A DNA stretch of 64,000 bases, taken from the NCBI RefSeq assembly GCF_000165425.1, contig NW_001799255.1, positions 372,001 through 436,000 on the forward strand. Reading direction: 5' to 3'. Positions 23,092 to 36,082 of the stretch are shown here, one piece after another; within the stretch, counting starts at the first letter, position 1; the number at the start of each line of letters is the position of its first letter. The notes under the pieces are model-generated. The model ran no database searches, had not been told where the DNA came from, and saw only the letters and a list, made by a program, of their open reading frames with translations. Made by a program: the position numbers and the translations under genes. This DNA is from Paramecium tetraurelia (taxonomy: Eukaryota > Ciliophora > Oligohymenophorea > Peniculida > Parameciidae).

Positions 23092-26000
23092 TCATTATTC
23101 TAATTCTTCTTCCTCTTTAATTGATTGCATTTCTGCTTTTTAAATAATTTTCTTTTTTAATTTTATGCCTGACTTCAAATTTTTCCATTTAATTGCTAAT
23201 AGTTCTTTATTTCTAGCCAAAAGTTCATCCTCTTTTTCTTAAAAATTCCGAATATTCCTTTGACAAGCAGTAAATTCATTAGATAATTTTCTTAATTATT
23301 CAGCTACATTAATTCCATGACTAATCTAAAGTTGTAATTGTGAAAGTAGCTCCAATAATTAATTAAAAAAATGAAGATCTAACGAATTACCTACTTCATG
23401 TCTTTGGTTTATGATATTCCTAAGATATAATTAAATGTTACTCTTATATAGCAAATGCTTCTTTTAGATTCTCTTCAAATTTAATATTCTACTTATTAAA
23501 ATACTTGTTAAGGACCTTATGATTCAAACCATAAAATTGTTAAAATTTTACAATCTCAAGCTACGATTGACTTTACTGTTCTTACTTAGTTAAGGATTTA
23601 GTTTCTGCAATAATGCTTTTATATTTCAACCATTTAGTAATTAATTATTTTCCATTCTATTTTATGGACTCAGATTACGCTTAGTAATTTTCCCAGTTTG
23701 ATAAACATGTGCTATAAATTTGTTAAAGTTCTTGTTCATTTTTTGAATTAATTATATCTAGAGCAACAATTTATAAATCTAAATATTTAGGAATGTATAA
23801 GAATTTTTATTGTTTTAAGTATTCTTTTTGTCTAGTCGGTAAATCCTTAACTATAAATAGCTTAAGTTTTTAGTAAAATTTATATTTTGAGTCAAATTCT
23901 ATTATTTTAGATATTTATTCAATTATCTCTTTAGTTAAAGTAGGTAAATTGACAATAAAAAGAATAAGTAAAATATTACCATAAAATTCATAATGTTCTG
24001 AATTGCAATAAGCAAGAAACTATTCCAAAATGTCTAAATACTCTACAACAATTTCATGATTGTTAATTTTAAATATTGGGGCTTCAATCTTCTTTTCTTG
24101 CAATCCTTTTACAAATTCAAGAAAAACACAAGGCACTATAATCTTTTGCTTCTCCTCATCTAGAAGTGAAATTAGGATTGCTAGCCCTACTCTAATTAAG
24201 TGGTATAGCTGCTCATCTAAAAATAATACATTCTAAAGTTCTGAACTAAATTCAGCAAAGCAACCGAGTAGATCTTCAGTAATATTCTATTCTTAACACT
24301 CTAAGAATTCTATATATTTTATATAAGGACTAGTGATGTTTGGTTTCTTCATTTATTCAAGTGTAAAAATAGCCAAAGGAAGATCATTTATGTAATTTAA
24401 TAAATTTATAGCTAAAACAATTTTGGTATGCTATTTCTTTTCTTAAAACATTTACAACAGAGAAATACTCTCAGCTCTAAGAAATCGCTTAACGCTAGAA
24501 GATAGATTTGGATTTCTAATATTAGTTTTAATCAATATCTTGAAAAAGTCTAATTAATGAAGCTATTTTGTTTGGCTTAGAATTGAAGATGTATGTTTAT
24601 CAATCTCTGTATTTCTAAAACCATTATTGTAGTTTTTAAATTATTTGTTAGGCAGTTGTTTAGGTTTAAATATAAAGGGTAACACATTTTTTTATTTTTA
24701 TTCTAAATAATATAATTCCTATAGGGATAATAAAGTCTAGCTCATGTATACATTTTGAGTAAATTTAATTTGTTAGTCATTCTAATTCAGGTAATAATCA
24801 TTCAATTTTTCTGAAATTTTGTAAAATAGAACTGATAGCATTTCAATAAAGGATTTATGAATTGCCTACAAAACTACAGGATATGGTGTCAAAATGTATT
24901 CAAATCCAATATCAATAAATTTTATTTACTATTATTCTTACTCTTGAGTATTTTTCTATCTGTCTTTTTACACTTATTGTAAATGGGATATTAAAATAGA
25001 AGTCAAATGAACAATGGCAAATTAAGAATAGTGATCCATTATTTCTCCTTGAGGCAATGAGACTTAATATAGGAATGCGAATGAATCAAAGATATTAGAA
25101 TTTTTAGTAAAATTTTGCATTTAATTAAGAAAGTAAACTTAAATATCAATAAATTAGGTTATATCCTAGTTTACTTCCTTATCTAAAGTTGACATTTTCC
25201 TTAAGATTAAATGAGATAGGATTATTGCTTCTAATTACTTCAACTACTAACAATAGTTTAAATTTGAACTCGTGATTTAACTATTTATAATTATATCTTC
25301 TTTGATTTGAGGATTCAATTATTAATTGTTTTAGAAATAATTAATAGTAGTTGAAAATAATGGATTGAAGTTTTGACCTCTTGATTAAAGTGCCTCTTAA
25401 ACATTCTATATGTATTAAGATTTACTAAAGTTAAACTATTCCTCCTCATTAAGTTCTCTCTTTTCTTAAATTTTTGATATAACGCTAATGATATCCGATA
25501 TACTATTAAAGGATTTACACAAATTGAATGCATGTTCATAATTTAATTGATATATGACAGTCTTCCAATATCCTAAGCCTATCAATTCTTTATAGGATTC
25601 AATTCCAAAACTATTTAATGTACTAAGTTTGTCCTCAAATTTAAATTATAAGAATATTGGATTTATAGATTCTAATACATTGTTAATAGCTAACTAGGAT
25701 ACTGCTGCCTATTCTAATATTTACTTTCTATAAAGCTTATTTGCTATAATCTAATAGTTGTTTCTCAAGGGACTTCTTGTTAAAGGAGTGTAGATCGAAG
25801 CTGAAGACACTAGATATCTTCCTAAATGCTAAGCCAATTTAAATTAGTTGCAAACATAAATGCACAATTTATAGCTTTTAAATTGTTCTAATAGATCCAA
25901 TATTATATAGATAGTATCAATATCTATATTATCTAAATCATATAAAAAGTTGATCATGTGATCAAACTCTTTTTCCTCACCTGCTCTATTTGATAGCAAT

Positions 26001-29000
26001 GTAGATTTATAATGTTAATTTTCGATATGATTCTTGAATTCTTCAGAAAAGTATTAAAATTTTTGTATTAACTATTGTAATACATTATTCTTTATGAAAA
26101 TATTCGATCGAGATTTTAAGAGCGAAACATTAGAAGGTTAATTCAACAATAGAACATTTGAGAATTGTGATTCAACACTGGAGGTAGCAATAGATTTGAT
26201 TAAGGATTTTTTATTGTTATTCAACCATTCATCTTCAGGGTCATAGATTGATAAATGATCGAAGGATTCTTCATTTTAAACAGAAAACGACTATGAGTCA
26301 TTTATCTCAATAATTTCTTATTAATCCTATTTTAAAATGCTTACTTGAGATTATTCAAGAGTTTCTTACACATTTTCAATCTAAAATTAATTTGATTCAT
26401 TTATTATGGAATTCTCAATTTGGAAACTTTGAGATTAATCATTTTCATCTTCTTAAATGAGATTTGCTTCCTCAATTAAATTCTGTTCTTCCATATCTTT
26501 TTCCTATTGCTCAATCTAATCAGTCATATCTTTAAGAAAACTTGGAAAAAACTTATTTAAGAAAGCCATCCTCTCATCTATTGGAAATTCATTTCTATGT
26601 AAGTTTAATAGGTCAAATATTCTGTCCAATTTATCTGCTTTCCTATAACAATCAAGTGCTCTTCTAAGGTCATTCATTTAATAAAATAAATCACCAGCCT
26701 CCTCAAAATAGCCTGCAAAATATGCAGATTCAGCGATTTCGTTTTTACAATCAGTCTGTTTGTACAATTCATAAGCCTTCGCATAGTCTTTGCCTGAGAA
26801 GTAACATTATGCTCCCCTTAATTTTAAATTGATTTCCTCAAACAAACGTCCTGCTGCAACATAATTAGCATAATTCTCTTTAAATATGTTAGCTTAAGTT
26901 GCCAAAAAATACGCCCTAGACTTCTTGGCTAGTTCCTCATCACCAGAAAATTGAAAGCATTTTGCTGCTTGATCATAATTATTGAGTCTAAACATTTTGT
27001 ATCCTTATTTTTTCCAATTAGCCTTATTATCTAATTTGTGTTCAAGAATAAACTAAGTGTCAGAAACCTAAATACTCCTTTTCTAAAAAATTTCAACAAC
27101 ATCTAATTTTTACCAAAGCGATTGCATTATCTGTCTTTTTTGATTTGATTGGTCAAATATTATTAATTTTCTCTTAGGTCTTGTAATAGCAACATACAGT
27201 TATTTCAAGTCCTAACACAAAGATACATTTTCTTAATTAGACTCCTTGTAGACTGTATAATTTCTTGATGTTGCCCAATCGCTTAATTTGAGTTATTTTA
27301 TTTCTATCAATTTATTATAAGCATTTAAATCTGCTGCTATTATCTCAGTTTGATGAACTATTTTATATACAAAGTTATAATACTTGTTTAGTAGTTTCTA
27401 AATTGCTCTTATGTCATGTAGTTTGATTACACTTCTAACTCATTCAATGATTTCCAATCTTCAATAGAAGTAGTACAATCATTGAAAAAATTGAATAAAA
27501 TTACATCATCAAATTCTAAGCCTTTCGCTTCATATATTGTAAGTACCAAAGCATTTTAAAGTTCTTAAGGTAATTTATCTTTCGATTCTTAATCCTTTAC
27601 TATAATGGCCTGATTACATCCGAATTCTACAGTTTTTCTTTCATTTGTGAAAAACTCTTAAATATATGACAACAAATCTTGGGGATCTTCTGTTTACAAG
27701 ACAATTGGCTTAGGTCCAGTTAAATCGGATGTTTCCTTCTTCAATCTATCTATTTTGTATGGGAAGTAAAGCTCTAAGACTCTTATAACAGAGTTGGCTA
27801 ATTATAATATTTAATTGTGAGATCTAAAATTAATATTGAGATCAAACAACTTTAGGTTTGTCTTCCTTTTCCTTTGATTACCTCTATAATTTGATAAACA
27901 GTTTTAAACTTCAAAAAATTTAAAGCCTATTCCCTTAGCAATATTTTAAGCATTGTCTCCACAACAAAATAATCCAAACTCTGCCATCCTGTCTAAAAGG
28001 ACTAGAACAGCTCTTGGCACATCTTGAAGTTCATCTAACATTAAGTAATGCACACATTCAATCACATCATTACCTTAAGTCAACTCATAATTAATATGAT
28101 TAACAATATCCAATAAATCATAATAACCATAACTTTGTTTTAATCTCTCATAGGTTTCAAATGCCTTATAAAGTAAATTCGTTTATGCCAATGACAAAAC
28201 TCTATAATAATAAGAATAATTCTCATAATTCATATATTTATTAGGATATTCATGTGAAGTTTCATGACCTTTTATTTTTGTACAGATTTCACTCCATACC
28301 AAAGTTGGATCAAAAGTAGAGACTTCTATGTTTTCCTACCTCAACAATTTCACGATTTTAGGCCAAAAGACTCTCTCGAAAACCTCAAGAGTAACTTCTT
28401 GCAAATTCGTTTCAATGAATTCCTAGTTATCAATGAGGTTTATCTGTTTATGGAGAAGTTCTTCATTAAATGCTTAAGAAACTTAATTTTGATCCAGTGA
28501 CATAATACCAAAGGACTCATTATGCCATTGAGATGACTTAGTTTGATATCCACCATAAATTTTAAAAAAAGAATTGAGGAGTGAAGAATCAATAAGGGCC
28601 AACAATTTCCTCAAAGTCAAGAAGACAGGATATTGTTTAATTTCGCTAAATTTATTAAATTTACCCATTTCCTTCTCAAATTCACTAATATCTTCATCTT
28701 CTATTTCTTAATCTTTCTAAACTTCCTATTATTAATTATCAATGATCTCGTTTTCATTTTATTATAATGCCTCAATTATTTAAAAAGTACTCTATTCGAG
28801 ATCTATGTTTTCGGATTATTCGTTGTTTTATGAAACCTTTGTTTATCTTTATCTTTTTGTATTTATCACATTTTAGATGTTATTCACTAATTATTCATAA
28901 AGTCTTTTAACTTAGCAAGCCAATAATGGACTGGCTGTTACAAATATTGTTTTTAATTATGTATTTTAATCTTATTAAGATAATAGAATATCGGAATTTT

Positions 29001-32000
29001 AATTTTTTATTTTATCTAAGTTGATTCTTAATTTATATAGAATATCGGTTGAAAATAGTTTTAATAGTGCACATGTTGTCTTGCCTGTTCCACTCCTACC
29101 AATCACTAAAGCATCCCCTCCATATGAAATAACATTTTCTTACTCTTACGTTAGTTTCACTTTAAAATTCGGTATGTTCTTTATTATAGTTAACAATTAT
29201 TATGAAGATGGTAAGTTACAATATTTTTAAATAGTATAATTATGTGATCTTATTTCTTCGTATTATTGTAATTTCTTATAATACTTTTCCTCATCTCCTA
29301 ACGTCATCCAGAGGTTTAGCTTTTTATTATAGATAAATTAATCGTCTGAGCAAATTAATGGTTTAAATATTCTTGGTCCTATTAAATCTCCTTTCATTTC
29401 ACCAATCCTAGAGTATTTATACTATTTTTTATCAAAATTCCCTTCTTATATATACTTCATATCACTAAAAAAATTGGGTATACTCTACTGTGTTTTGAGA
29501 TAGTTTTCATATTATAATTGATGCTTTTAAGATGATTTCCCATTATCACTTAAATCAACAAATATCATTTCATGAACATAGTCAAATTACTTTGGATGCT
29601 ATTAACCATTCATTAGGGGGTATTTCTTTGGAAAAATTTAAAGCTCAATAAGAACAATTTGATTTTCAAGTTGAAATTTTACCTCATAATCATATTGAAA
29701 TGGATATTTGATACTACCCACATTTTATCCATTTATCTAAAAACATGGAGCATCTTAAGAATAGAATCTTCCTTAGGCTAAGACTTTAATTAGAGTAACT
29801 ATCCTCATTAAATCATCTTCCTTTATAGTTTGCAACCTTTATAGGAACTGCTCTTATTTAATAACTTAATTTACTTGTAAAGGATAAATCCCATATTCTT
29901 GAGGGGAATAAAGTACTAAGTGGGATTTATTATAAATATTTAGTTAATTCGTCTTCTCCAGCATATGTCAATCCCATGTAGCGATGTTCGTTCTGATCCT
30001 ACAAAATTTATAAATATTTTAGAATAATTGATCTTGCATTTAACCTCTCATCAAGATTCTCAATTATACTGTTTTAAATCAAATATATAGAAGAAGCTAA
30101 CTATGTTTTCTCTTATTTAAACCAATCCAATTAACTCTCCCTAACCTTATCCTTAAGTTTGTTTTTTTCCGACTTTTTTTTCATTTAATTCTTTAATTCT
30201 TTAATAATTAAGTTGTTATAAATTTTTATATTAATGCTTTCTTCATTAGCACCATAAAATCAATTCAATTAATCTTGAGAGTAATATATATAGTTTTATA
30301 AACAAATTAAATTTCATTTAATGAAAGAGAATAATTCTGCTGCCATGGATCCTTTAGCAAATTCGATATTGTTACTTAAGGCACTACTTATTAAGGCTTT
30401 TTCCTTTATTTTTTGTTTTCCAAGATATTTGATGATTTCAATAGCCTAAATTTCGTTGATTGGTTTGATAAAGCTGAAAAAGTCAATTAGTTCAATTGGA
30501 ATAGGATTTAATCCTCTGTTTCTAAAAATTATGTTTTCATCTCTTTATTCAATACTTGATTAAATGACATTTTTAATTGAATCATATTTCTTGCAAATTC
30601 TAACTATTTCATCTTCTTACTCATTCAAGATATTTGATTCTGGAATTTATGATTAGATTAGACTTTAAACCTTGACTTCCTAATTTCCTTATTCTACTTA
30701 ATGATTTTCCTCAAATACACAATTAGAAATATCTTGATAATTGATTGCAGCACTTCCTCCTTATTACGTACTTTCACTTATTAACATTATATTACTGAAT
30801 TACTTTTCTGACTTCAACCATTTAATCATTTTAATTAGGATTTATTCAGAATTCTTTTATAAAAAGTCATCAAACTAGAAGTATTTGGAATTCAATTGTA
30901 ATTAGAATGAGTCCTCAAATCTGATGGGTTAAGGTATGATTTCTGAATTTGAGTATTATTCAATGAGTTTTTTCTATTCAACTTAGGAAAGCAATTTGAA
31001 ATTTTCTTGAATTTTCTCTTCGCTATACTCAAAGAAAAGACCATCCAAGTAGTTCTCGCAAATCCACAATGGTAAAGCCGATTTAAGGAATATATTATCT
31101 TTTTCCCATTTTTCAAAAAATACCAATAAATCCCCTTTTGACTCGAAATATAGATTATTCATAAATTCCTTGGAGTCTAGTTGGATGAATTAAATAATAT
31201 CTTTGAGTTATTCTGAAAATTAAAAGTCACTTCTTCCGATCCATTGTAAGTTAGCAACGTCGATATTGATATCAATCATTGCATTAAATAATTGATTAAA
31301 TGGAATTTATGATTAATTATTGGATCTTCTGGCTAATTTAAATTCATCAAGTATGAAATCGACATCTAATTATACAACCATGGATCCCCATAGTTTGGCT
31401 CCAATTATTTCAATTTTTAATTCTGGAGACAACTTATAAAACTTCTCATCGAAACTTTTGTTGATTGGACTCAAATCATAATCTGGATCCTTAGAAAATT
31501 TAATTAAATGATTTTAATAGTGTTCCCAAATCAACACGTAAATCTAGCTCTAAACTAATTTATTGTTTCTTAGTTCCTTTAGAATCTAATTTGCTAGATT
31601 GCAATAACTCTTAAGTCCTTGGAATAGTAATAATAATGAATTTTCATATTCTCCTTCGTAATTGGGTTTAAATTTCTCAAAATTCATCAATCTAAAGTTT
31701 CTAACAAAATCTGGATCTATTTTCTAAATTTGGATTTATTTATTTAATTTGTTAGCAATTAAAGAGCATTAAAAAACTGAACTTATATTGTTGAGTAGAA
31801 TGTCTTCAAATTGTAGTATTTACGGTGGAATGGACTTACTCAGAATTTTTATCACTTTCTTTCTATAAAATATTGTATATTTAAGTTACCTGTTTTTTTC
31901 AAAGTGAGATGGAAATTTTATAAAAATTTCTTTCAGTTAGTTTAGTATTTTAGCATCTGCATACAGCTCAATGTCTTCTATTAGTAATTTTAAGCAACTA

Positions 32001-32332
32001 AGCAATGATTTTTATCTGTTGGATTAAGCTCCTCCCATTTATTTTATTAATGAAATATTTCATTCCAATTCAGAAGTCGATTTGTCAATTTATAGAATAG
32101 CTAATTAAATATAGAATGTAATATATAAATAAGAGTGATTAATATTATTGCTCTCTTCATTATTATTCTTATGTATTGAAGTTCTAATTGAGTATAAATT
32201 TAAAGAATTTGAAATTGGAATAGTCTCTGACAAGAATTTATAAAAATTTGACAAATGAATATAATAAGTTAAATAATTTATGTTATCTGGAACAATATCA
32301 AGTTCTTATTATCTCTTCTAATATTTGTCCAT
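23092..32332 (-). CDS. Very large UvrD-like helicase with TPR region (TRANK1-like)
   Basis: This spans about 9.2 kb and encodes close to 3,000 residues with many short introns (for example GTAAATTAAGTTATTAAATAAG near 29860). The N-terminal ~1,000 residues are unrecognised. A UvrD-type superfamily-1 helicase follows: Walker A IGRSGTGKTTCALLK near 29060, DEXQ box MLDELQDVPRAVLVLL near 28010, NFRSHNQILQLANSV near 27820, YEAKGLEFDDVILFN near 27520, and YVAITRPKRKL near 27180. After it comes a TPR-like region (QMNDLRRALDCYRKAD, LFEEINLKLRGAQCYFSGKD). This order matches TRANK1-like proteins, which are expanded in ciliates. The 5' end is uncertain: near 32000-32070 two compensating frame shifts interrupt the frame that starts at 32332. 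Confidence 0.8.
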
Positions 32333-32483
32333 TGTATAAAAGCTTAGATTAGTTAAACTAGTTATTTACCTCCAATTTTATAATTTTAATCTTCATTAGA
32401 ATTAAAAATAATTGATTATCTCGTTTCTAATTATGATGAAAATAATAATATTAAATAGTATATGTTAATGATATGAATACATG

Positions 32484-33577
32484 TCAAGTTAGGATGTTAT
32501 TTTATTTTTTGGAGTAATTTATATTTTCTATATTAGTTTTAATCACCTTTTTCAAAGAATCTTAGAGCTAGTTAATTCTTTCTTGTTCCTCTGTCAACCT
32601 GATTTTAGCAGAACGAAAAAAGGAAATACTATTTCTCTCAGCACTTTTACAAATACTACTTTCATCCATATCCAACAGACTTGTTATTGCAGAGTCATTC
32701 TGAACTTACCAAATTTAATCTTATTTAAAGAAAACAGATCTTTTATTCTTTTATAAATTAATAAATTATATACCGAGTTATCAGATCTTACTGGAGAAAA
32801 CAGAGCATTCAATTCCATCAGTATTCTTGAACGCCTCTATATTTTTTCGGTAGCTTCTTATTTTAATTTCTTTTTTTTATTCCCAGTTGATTTTTACTCT
32901 AAATAAAATTATTTAATATATTTCCTAGGCACTATGTCATCAAAGGCTTCTAATTCAGTAACTAAAGATTTAATTGAGGGAGGCTGGTATTTTTCAAAGT
33001 AATCAGCCAATTCATAATAAATTTCATTATGTCTTCTCAATTAGTAAATGGGAGTGTTGTATTTTCTATTGTCATCTCTCGTCAACGATCTCAATTTCAT
33101 TATTAATTCCTATCTTGACAGTTCAGTGAAGTTGCATCTTTCTACAGTTTTTCGATGAGTCTCAGCTAAACTATTGTACAACTAGTACAAATCTTCATTG
33201 GGCTGTTATCTCAAGCCTAAATTAATATCTTTACTTATTCTTTCATACTCCCCTTAATCTTTCAATTTGATTTTCCCATCCAGTTGCCAACCTTAATATT
33301 ATTTGATTGGGTCATAATGTTATTTGAATATTTTATAACCCGGGGGTCCAAAGTCATTTTGAGTAGTATCCAATTTGCAATGCTGAGTCTAACAATATTT
33401 GAGTGCCTTTTTCTTATCTAACCCAGCCCTTCTTAATTTGGCGAAGACAGTAGCATTTTCATAGTTTTCTTCAGTAAACTTACTTCGAGGATTAAACCTC
33501 TGACAATCCTTAAAGAGACCATTTGTTAATTTGTTCTGCTTTTCGAATGGAGATGATCTATATGTTGTTTCTCTCAT
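32484..33577 (-). CDS. Unrecognised protein, tandem paralogue A
   Basis: A 355-residue protein. One 26-nt intron (32748-32773, ending AAAAG) joins exons of 356 codons. It shares a block with the upstream gene: FKDCQRFNPRSKF, LRRAGLDKKKALKYC, then TQHCKLD, FGPPGYKIF and GWQLDGK. The conserved KYC-x3-HC spacing plus the upstream DC could bind zinc, but that is inference. Further downstream both copies have ELADYFE/ELADYYE and a SFDDI/AFDDI stretch. I recognise no known family. The start at 33577 is preferred over the ATG at 33613, because 33613 would overlap the stop codon of paralogue B. Confidence 0.7.
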
Positions 33578-33609
33578 AATAATATATAAAAAAATATAAT
33601 TAGACATAA

Positions 33610-34645
33610 TCATGAATTTAAGAAATCTTTACCAAACAAAGTTCCATCAAATTTACAATTTATCCGACCAATAACTTTTGTGACTAATTTATCAAGCTTT
33701 TATTAAAATTATTAATTTTTTCTTTATTCTTCAAATGGTTAAAATTTAGAAAACCGATGGCTTAATACACTGCATCTTTTTTTGGCAGTTGCACTTCCTT
33801 CATCAGTAAAAATTTGTTCTTTCGATAAACCAATATTTGGAAACTCCTAACGTTGTCTTTCATCATCAACTTTGGGATTGAACTACTCTAACATCTTCAT
33901 AGCTATCCAATAATACAATTTCAATGGAAGGATCGTTTGGACTTCCCGCTTCTCTGTAAGTCTCAATCAACTCATGTAATGCTTTTAATCTTGACTTCAA
34001 TCCCTTCTCTTCATCTGTTCTTTTTAGAGCTGGTCTCTACACTCTGGGTTCTATTCTGAATTGTTCTCTTATTTATTTTGGAATAATATCATCAAATGAT
34101 TCGGTGTCAGTTATTAATGTCCTAGACAATGGCTTTATTTGCTCGTAATAGTCTGCTAATTCAAAGTAATGATCTTTTCCATTTCCCATTTGAAATTAAG
34201 GAAGCTTTACTTATTTACTGGAATTACTTAAGCCTAAGAAATAGTTCTTTAGCCTTTCAAATTTTTTCTATTCTTCTTAATTTCGATATTGCATCAACCC
34301 ATCGTCTCCCTTAGCCTTTTGAAACTTCTCAGAACTGCTCTCCTTCAATTTTCCAACCATTTGCCAACCCCTAATTATTTTTTATTTATCAAGTGAGGTT
34401 GAAAATATTTTATAATTCGGAGGTCCATGTTTACATTGTGAAGCATCAAATTTACAGTGATCAGCCAAACAATACTTCAATGCCTTATCCCTCACCAATC
34501 CAAATCGTCGAAGTTTTGAATACATCATAGCATCTTCCTCATTAGGTTACGGTGATCTCTCTTTGGGCTAAAACCTTATGCATTATCTAAACAATCCTAT
34601 TTCCCTTGGAGAATTAGATTAATTATTGAATCTAACTTGTTTCAT
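33610..34645 (-). CDS. Unrecognised protein, tandem paralogue B
   Basis: A 337-residue protein, same strand and head-to-tail with paralogue A. The intron at 33895-33916 (GTATTATTGG...ATGAAG) joins exons of 338 codons. The shared block reads FRQCIRFQPKERSP, LRRFGLVRDKALKYC, ADHCKFD, HGPPNYKIF and GWQMVGK. The central part (LKNYFLGLSNSSKQ) differs in length from A. Local duplication is the simplest explanation, with clear divergence since. The function is unknown; the Cys/His block suggests a small metal-binding module, not proven. Confidence 0.7.
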
Positions 34646-35727
34646 TTATCAAAATTTATAATCATTATCTATACTCAAATCTATTTTATATAAGGCATCA
34701 GTCGAGACCCCTCCTCCCTACTTCTAGTGAATACAAAATACTAAAACTATTTTAAATATAATGAAAATTAATTTGTAACCTAATGAATTAATCCAAATCC
34801 TAATTTAATTAGTTATAAATTTTGCAAGTGGTTTTTTAGGTTTATTTTTAAGATTCAACTATTAATAAACCTGGTTAGCAACATTATACTCTTATCGCCT
34901 GATATACATTCAATAATTAAATTTTTATTGAGAACCTTATTCTTTTTGATGCCAAACTTTATTTAAACCCCTGATATAATTATCAAATTTAATGAACTAT
35001 CTCTTAATATTAAAATATATTTAAATCAATGTAATTCTGTAGACATTTAAATCATTTCAATTTATTAGCTTGAAAATTTGACGACTTCAAATATTGGGTT
35101 ATAACTTATTGAATATTCTATAGATTGAATTTCTTTCGTATCATAACATCATTATAACGATTATTTCATTTTTTTACTAAAAATTCAATAAATTCGTTTT
35201 AAGAAATTTTGCCATCTTTATATTATTCTTAAATTGTTAAAATCTCCTTCAAAAAATTGCTATCAAATCATTTGATTATTTTCTAAACCTCATTTTAGTT
35301 AGTTAACCATTGCAATTCGAAAAAATAAAATTGATTCTTCTGAAATCAGAAATGCTTATCAAATCTCCATTAGTTAATTAAATACAGCATTCTATAACAC
35401 ATCTTTTATATGCTGAATTTATTAGTATACCGAAAATGTTAACATAACATAATATAAAGGTGATAAATTTATATTACTTCAAATTTATTAGGCTAACCAG
35501 AAGGATAAATTATTAATATTAAATACACATCTTAAGTTCTAAGTTCTTAATTTATCTATTCAAACCATTTTATTTTTTATAAATAGATAAATAGTTGTAT
35601 TAATTTTTGATTTGACATATTATTTTAAATGAAGTTAAATATGAATAGGTCATTAGAATTAAAGAGAAGAGTGGAATGATAATAAGATAATAAGTGATAT
35701 GATTTCGTTTGTTTAATTAAAAATGGA
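34646..35727 (-). pseudogene. Spacer with a decayed EF-hand fragment
   Basis: Most of this stretch is featureless. Around 35175-35330 the minus strand reads FDSNFLKEILTIQEQYKDGK and then ISQNEFIEFLVKK, ending at a TGA. The KDGKISQNEFIEFL part looks like the second half of an EF-hand loop and its exiting helix, as in calmodulin-like or CDPK proteins. A TGA falls in frame just upstream and the loop is incomplete. I read it as a remnant, at low confidence. Confidence 0.3.
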
Positions 35728-35882
35728 AGGTGCGAGGGTTTCCCCTCACTAGCAGAAATTGAGCGATAAAGCCTTTCCAAACGGAAAGTTTTGGAGCCTC
35801 ACTGACGCCGGTTGTGCGATGGCCAGCTTAACCCCACACTGCTAATCTGTATGATCATCAGCAGTGCTCGCCAGGTAAGTGA
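35728..35882 (-). ncRNA. U1 spliceosomal snRNA
   Basis: A GC-rich island in AT-rich DNA. On the minus strand it starts near ACTTACCTGG, the U1 5' end that pairs with 5' splice sites. Stem-loop I has arms CACTGCT/AGCAGTG and a loop with GATCATACAG, similar to the U1-70K loop. Next comes a GGCC...GGC hairpin with loop ATCGCACAAC, like the U1A-binding AUUGCAC loop. Then a perfect CTTTCC/GGAAAG hairpin, an Sm-like site CAATTTCTGC, and a final hairpin GAGGGGAAACCCTC. Order and length (about 155 nt) match U1. Ends are approximate. The DNA just upstream (35883-36082) is AT-rich and presumably holds the promoter. Confidence 0.88.
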
Positions 35883-36082
35883 ATTTAGTAAACTAAGAAA
35901 ATGACTTATATAGTTTATATAAAAATGAAATTTTATGGGTTTGATATAATTAATTATAAAGGAGGTGAATAAGTAAATTATGCTAAAATGGATTGTAATA
36001 ATTAGGTTATTAAATATGAACACTTGAGAGTTAATTATTATTTTCCAGAACAACAATGTAAAATTCGTAGAGATTCTTCCAA

